NCBI RefSeq assembly: GCF_000328765.2
Contig: NC_019954.2
Coordinates: 62,001 to 126,000, forward strand
From: Tepidanaerobacter acetatoxydans Re1
GTDB taxonomy: Bacteria > Bacillota > Thermosediminibacteria > Thermosediminibacterales > Tepidanaerobacteraceae
Length of the DNA stretch: 64,000 bases
Direction of reading: 5' to 3'
Shown piece after piece: positions 60,923 to 64,000 of the stretch. A program made the translations under genes and the position numbers. The first letter of the stretch is position 1. Every line of letters starts with the position of its first letter. A model generated the notes under the pieces. That model worked only from the letters and a program-made list of their open reading frames with translations. It did no database searches and was not told where the DNA came from.

Positions 60923-62317
60923 ATGGAACTAGCCTTACTTATAGATATTGGAAGCACCTATACAAAAGTGACTGCCGTAGATTTGGAAACCGTCGAGCTA
61001 AAAGCCAGGGCACAAGCGGCAACTACCGTAGCTGAAGATGTAAATATAGGGATAAATAAGGCCCTCGAAGAACTCAAAGCAATGGGAATCGATCCTGCAA
61101 AGGCAAAACACAAACTTGCATGCAGCAGTGCGGCAGGCGGTCTTAAGATGGTAGCAGTGGGCCTTGTGCCTGAACTAACGACCGAAGCCGCAAAGCGAGC
61201 AGCACTAGGTGCAGGAGCTAAGGTAGGACATGTGTTTTGCTATGAGCTGACAGATGATGAGCTGAATCAAATAGCAAGGTACTCGCCGGATATAATTCTG
61301 CTTGCAGGCGGCACCGATGGCGGCAATAAAGATGTGATAATACATAATGCTGAAAAACTTGCAGAACTTAAAGTTGATGCCCCGATAATCGTTGCAGGCA
61401 ACAAAACAGCGGCATCTGCTGCCGAAAAAGCCCTGCGTGCAGCCTCTAAAGAAGTCTATGTTACCGAAAATGTAATGCCTAAACTTGAATGCCTGAACAT
61501 CGAACCTGCCAAAAAGATTATCAGAGAAGTTTTTTTAAGCAAGATTATTTATGCCAAAGGCCTGTCAAAAGTAAGTAATTATGTAGACAGCCCTATCATA
61601 CCCACTCCTTCAGCGGTAATGAAGGCGGCTGAGCTTCTTGCCAAGGGGAGCGATAATGAGGCAGGGTATGGAGAGGTTATGATTGTCGATATCGGGGGAG
61701 CTACAACAGATGTGGATTCTGCTGCAACAGGAGAGCCGACAAAGGCAGGGGTGACGTTAAGAGGTCTTGAAGAACCTTTTATAAAAAGGACCGTGGAAGG
61801 GGACCTCGGGATGCGCTACAGCGCCTTGGCACTGGTCGAAGAAGTCGGCATCAAGAATATGTTGAAAAATTACCTTCCCTGCGGTATGGATGAAAAAACC
61901 TTGCAAGAGTATGTCAAAAAAATAAGCATTGATACAGATTATGTGCCTTGTAATGAAACGGACAAACAAATAGATTGCGGAATCGCAAAAGCTGCAACAG
62001 ACCTTGCAGTCAAAAGACATGTAGGAAGAATCGAAACAGTCTATAGCCCATTCGGTGCGGCATATGTTCAGCATGGGAAAGACCTTACAAAGCTTGATTT
62101 TATGATAGCAACCGGCGGAGTCCTCATATACAGCGAAAATCCAAAGGAAATATTAAGACATGGCCTATACGACAGCAGCCGGCCGGAAGTGCTGGCACCG
62201 GAAAATCCCAAAATGCTTCTTGATGAAAAATACCTTTTATCATCTTTAGGGTTATTAAGTGAAATCGCGCCTGACAAGGCTTTAAACTTGGCAAAAAAAT
62301 ATCTTAAAGAGCTTTAA
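60923..62317 (+). CDS. mutL: Glutamate mutase accessory protein MutL (reactivase type)
   Basis: This 464-residue protein starts at ATG 60923 after AGAGGTG. It is an ASKHA ATPase: [20 protein letters not shown] at the start, [12 protein letters not shown], and [19 protein letters not shown]. Proteins of this kind always sit between the two mutase subunits and are thought to reactivate or chaperone the B12 enzyme. It is unrelated to DNA-repair MutL. Confidence 0.93.
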   Translation: MELALLIDIGSTYTKVTAVDLETVELKARAQAATTVAEDVNIGINKALEELKAMGIDPAKAKHKLACSSAAGGLKMVAVGLVPELTTEAAKRAALGAGAKVGHVFCYELTDDELNQIARYSPDIILLAGGTDGGNKDVIIHNAEKLAELKVDAPIIVAGNKTAASAAEKALRAASKEVYVTENVMPKLECLNIEPAKKIIREVFLSKIIYAKGLSKVSNYVDSPIIPTPSAVMKAAELLAKGSDNEAGYGEVMIVDIGGATTDVDSAATGEPTKAGVTLRGLEEPFIKRTVEGDLGMRYSALALVEEVGIKNMLKNYLPCGMDEKTLQEYVKKISIDTDYVPCNETDKQIDCGIAKAATDLAVKRHVGRIETVYSPFGAAYVQHGKDLTKLDFMIATGGVLIYSENPKEILRHGLYDSSRPEVLAPENPKMLLDEKYLLSSLGLLSEIAPDKALNLAKKYLKEL

Positions 62318-62336
62318 TTTTAAGGAGGCATGTACT

Positions 62337-63791
62337 ATGGAAGTTCAAAATAAAAAATGGGATATGAAAAAATTTAGTGAAATGAGGCAGGAGGTTTTAA
62401 ATCAGTGGCCCACGGGAAAGGAAGTAGATTTTGAGGAAGCAGTAAGGTATCACCAAAACCTTCCCAAAAATCAAATTATGACAAATAAGCTGCGGGAGGC
62501 TGCCACTAAAAATAATACACTGATACAACCTCGGGCCGGTGTAGCCCTGCTTGATGAACATATAGAACTTTTGAAATTCCTCAGGCAGAAAGGAAAGGCA
62601 GATGTGCTGCCTACCACAATAGACAGCTACACTAGGCAAAACAGGTATGAAGAAGCCGAAAAAGGCATTAAAGAAAGCGAAAAAGCAGGGCGGTCGCTGC
62701 TGAACGGTTTTCCCGCAGTAAATTACGGCGTAAAAAAATGCAGAAAAGTAATTGAATCTGTAGACTGTCCTGTTCAGGTAAGACACGGAACTCCTGATGC
62801 TCGGCTGCTAGCTGAAATTACACTGGCAGGAGGTTTTACAGACTTTGAAGGCGGCGGTATATCCTATAACGTGCCATATGCCAAGAAAATCTCTATTGAA
62901 CAATCGATTTATTATTGGCAGTATGTGGATAGGCTTGTAGGCATTTACGAAGAAAACGGGATTTCTTTAAACAGAGAACCCTTCGGCCCGCTGACCGGAA
63001 CGCTGGTTCCTCCTTGTATATCTCACAGCATAGGAATCATTGAGGGACTCCTTGCTGCAGAGCAGGGTGTTCGAAATATTACCCTCGGATACGGCCAGTG
63101 CGGCAATTTAATCCAGGATGTTGCAGCTGTTGAGACATTAAAAGAGCTGTCAGCGGAATATCTAAAAGATTATGATGTTATGCTGACTACGGCTTTTCAT
63201 CAATGGATGGGCGGATTCCCGCAGGATGAAGCTCAAGCCTTCGGAGTTATATCTTGGGGAGCTGCCACTGCAGCGTTGAGCAAGGCTACTAAGGTTATTG
63301 TAAAAACACCTCATGAAGCATTTGGCGTGCCCACAAAAGAGGCGAATGCCGAAGGCTTAAGAGCTACAAGACAGGTAATCAACATGCTAAAAGACCAGAG
63401 GATGATTTCCAGCCAGGAACTTGAAAAAGAAAAAGAGATTATAAAAAGAGAAACACGGCAGATTTTATCCAAGGTGTATGAACTTGGAGAAGGAGATTGG
63501 GCAAAAGGTGCAGTAAGAGCCTTTGAAGCAGGGGTACTTGATGTTCCCTTTGCGCCCAGCCAGTTTAATGCCGGAAAAATCTTGCCTGCCCGGGACAACA
63601 GCGGAGCGGTCAGGTTTTTGAATTTCGGCTCAATTCCCTTTGATGATAAAATAAAAGAATTCCACAGAAGAAAATTAGCTGAAAGGGCCAAGGCAGAAAA
63701 CAGAGAAGTAAGCTTTCAAATGGTCATAGACGATATATACGCAATAGGACAGGGAATGCTTGTAGGAAGAATGGATTCTAAAATTGCATGA
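62337..63791 (+). CDS. glmE: Glutamate mutase, E (catalytic) subunit
   Basis: This 484-residue TIM-barrel protein has family segments [66 protein letters not shown] and [20 protein letters not shown]. It provides the barrel that, with GlmS and adenosylcobalamin, catalyses the radical carbon-skeleton rearrangement. AAGGAGG precedes ATG 62337. Next in the operon comes methylaspartate ammonia-lyase. Confidence 0.96.
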   Translation: MEVQNKKWDMKKFSEMRQEVLNQWPTGKEVDFEEAVRYHQNLPKNQIMTNKLREAATKNNTLIQPRAGVALLDEHIELLKFLRQKGKADVLPTTIDSYTRQNRYEEAEKGIKESEKAGRSLLNGFPAVNYGVKKCRKVIESVDCPVQVRHGTPDARLLAEITLAGGFTDFEGGGISYNVPYAKKISIEQSIYYWQYVDRLVGIYEENGISLNREPFGPLTGTLVPPCISHSIGIIEGLLAAEQGVRNITLGYGQCGNLIQDVAAVETLKELSAEYLKDYDVMLTTAFHQWMGGFPQDEAQAFGVISWGAATAALSKATKVIVKTPHEAFGVPTKEANAEGLRATRQVINMLKDQRMISSQELEKEKEIIKRETRQILSKVYELGEGDWAKGAVRAFEAGVLDVPFAPSQFNAGKILPARDNSGAVRFLNFGSIPFDDKIKEFHRRKLAERAKAENREVSFQMVIDDIYAIGQGMLVGRMDSKIA

Positions 63792-63804
63792 AGGAGACAA
63801 GGCA

Positions 63805-64000
63805 ATGAGTAAAATTAAGGAAGTTATAGCATCTAAAGGTCTTGCCGGCTTTTATTTCGACGATCAGGCGGCAATTAAAAGCGATGCAAAAGAGGATGGG
63901 TTTATTTACAAAGGCACACCAAAAACAAAAGGATTTACAGATGTAAGGCAGGCAGGGGAATCTATTTCAGTAATGATAATAACAGATGACGGCAAGATGG
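63805..64000 (+). CDS. mal: Methylaspartate ammonia-lyase, N-terminal part (partial)
   Basis: The frame starts at ATG 63805 after GAAGGAGAC and runs open to the right edge. The visible 65 codons read SKIKEVIASKGLAGFYFDDQ, then an AIK segment, GFTDVRQAGES and ISVMIITDDGK, the start of beta-methylaspartase. It deaminates 3-methylaspartate to mesaconate, the step after glutamate mutase. The gene is cut by the window. Confidence 0.9.
   Translation, partial: MSKIKEVIASKGLAGFYFDDQAAIKSDAKEDGFIYKGTPKTKGFTDVRQAGESISVMIITDDGKM

Overview
The window is about 64 kb of low-GC DNA from an anaerobic, endospore-forming member of the Firmicutes. The evidence for this is a set of spore genes (yabG, a SpoIID/amidase fusion, a SPOCS-LysM coat-type protein, spoVG, veg), ferredoxin-dependent indolepyruvate oxidoreductase, the methylaspartate route of glutamate fermentation, a T-box leader before metG and a type I-B CRISPR-Cas locus. 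A thermophilic or syntrophic amino-acid fermenter near Tepidanaerobacter/Thermosediminibacterales would fit, but that placement is inference from style and gene content, not from a marker-gene comparison.

Layout. 1-657: the tail of a BglG-type PTS antiterminator, cut by the window edge. 0.8-6.5 kb: a regulator followed by an AbgT transporter and two M20D peptidases (uptake and hydrolysis of acylated or aminobenzoyl amino acids). 6.5-7.3 kb: a decayed IS110 element. 7.6-17.7 kb: a degenerate ROK-type regulator and a seven-gene cluster (permease, hydantoinase/oxoprolinase-type ATPase, TIM-barrel protein, DUF4127 protein, FAD oxidoreductase, HExxH protein, secreted protein). Its substrate is unknown, and this is the best candidate for an undescribed pathway. 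17.9-25.9 kb: T-box-metG, a dense DnaA-box cluster, iorAB, tatD, a TatD-linked radical SAM protein, rsmA and a YkuK-like gene. 26-41.7 kb: a glycosyltransferase, yabG, SpoIID-amidase, veg, a serine protease, a CAP protein, SPOCS-LysM, ispE, a GntR regulator, a nucleotidyltransferase, purR, spoVG, glmU, prs, ctc and pth. The backbone metG-tatD-rsmA-yabG-veg-ispE-purR-spoVG-glmU-prs-ctc-pth follows the Bacillus subtilis order close to oriC, with local replacements. 42-47 kb: small accessory genes, a BaiN-like flavoprotein, a three-headed XRE regulator with candidate operators, and an intact IS110 element. 47-51.3 kb: thioredoxin, a zinc ABC transporter with its Fur/Zur-family regulator, and a lipoprotein. 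51.7-60.1 kb: type I-B cas6-cas8b-cas7-cas5-cas3, then a two-spacer array, then cas2, with no cas1 or cas4. 60.4 kb to the end: glutamate mutase (glmS-mutL-glmE) and the start of methylaspartate ammonia-lyase.

How the parts may connect. The AbgT/M20 operon would release amino acids, including glutamate, inside the cell. The glmS-mutL-glmE-mal operon ferments glutamate, and IorAB oxidises aryl-pyruvates from aromatic amino acids. The promoter regions of the AbgT operon and the glutamate mutase operon both carry the 8-mer CTGTATAC, three times in 173 bp in the latter. This suggests, but does not prove, a common regulator. All functions are read from motifs and synteny by eye; no database search was run.
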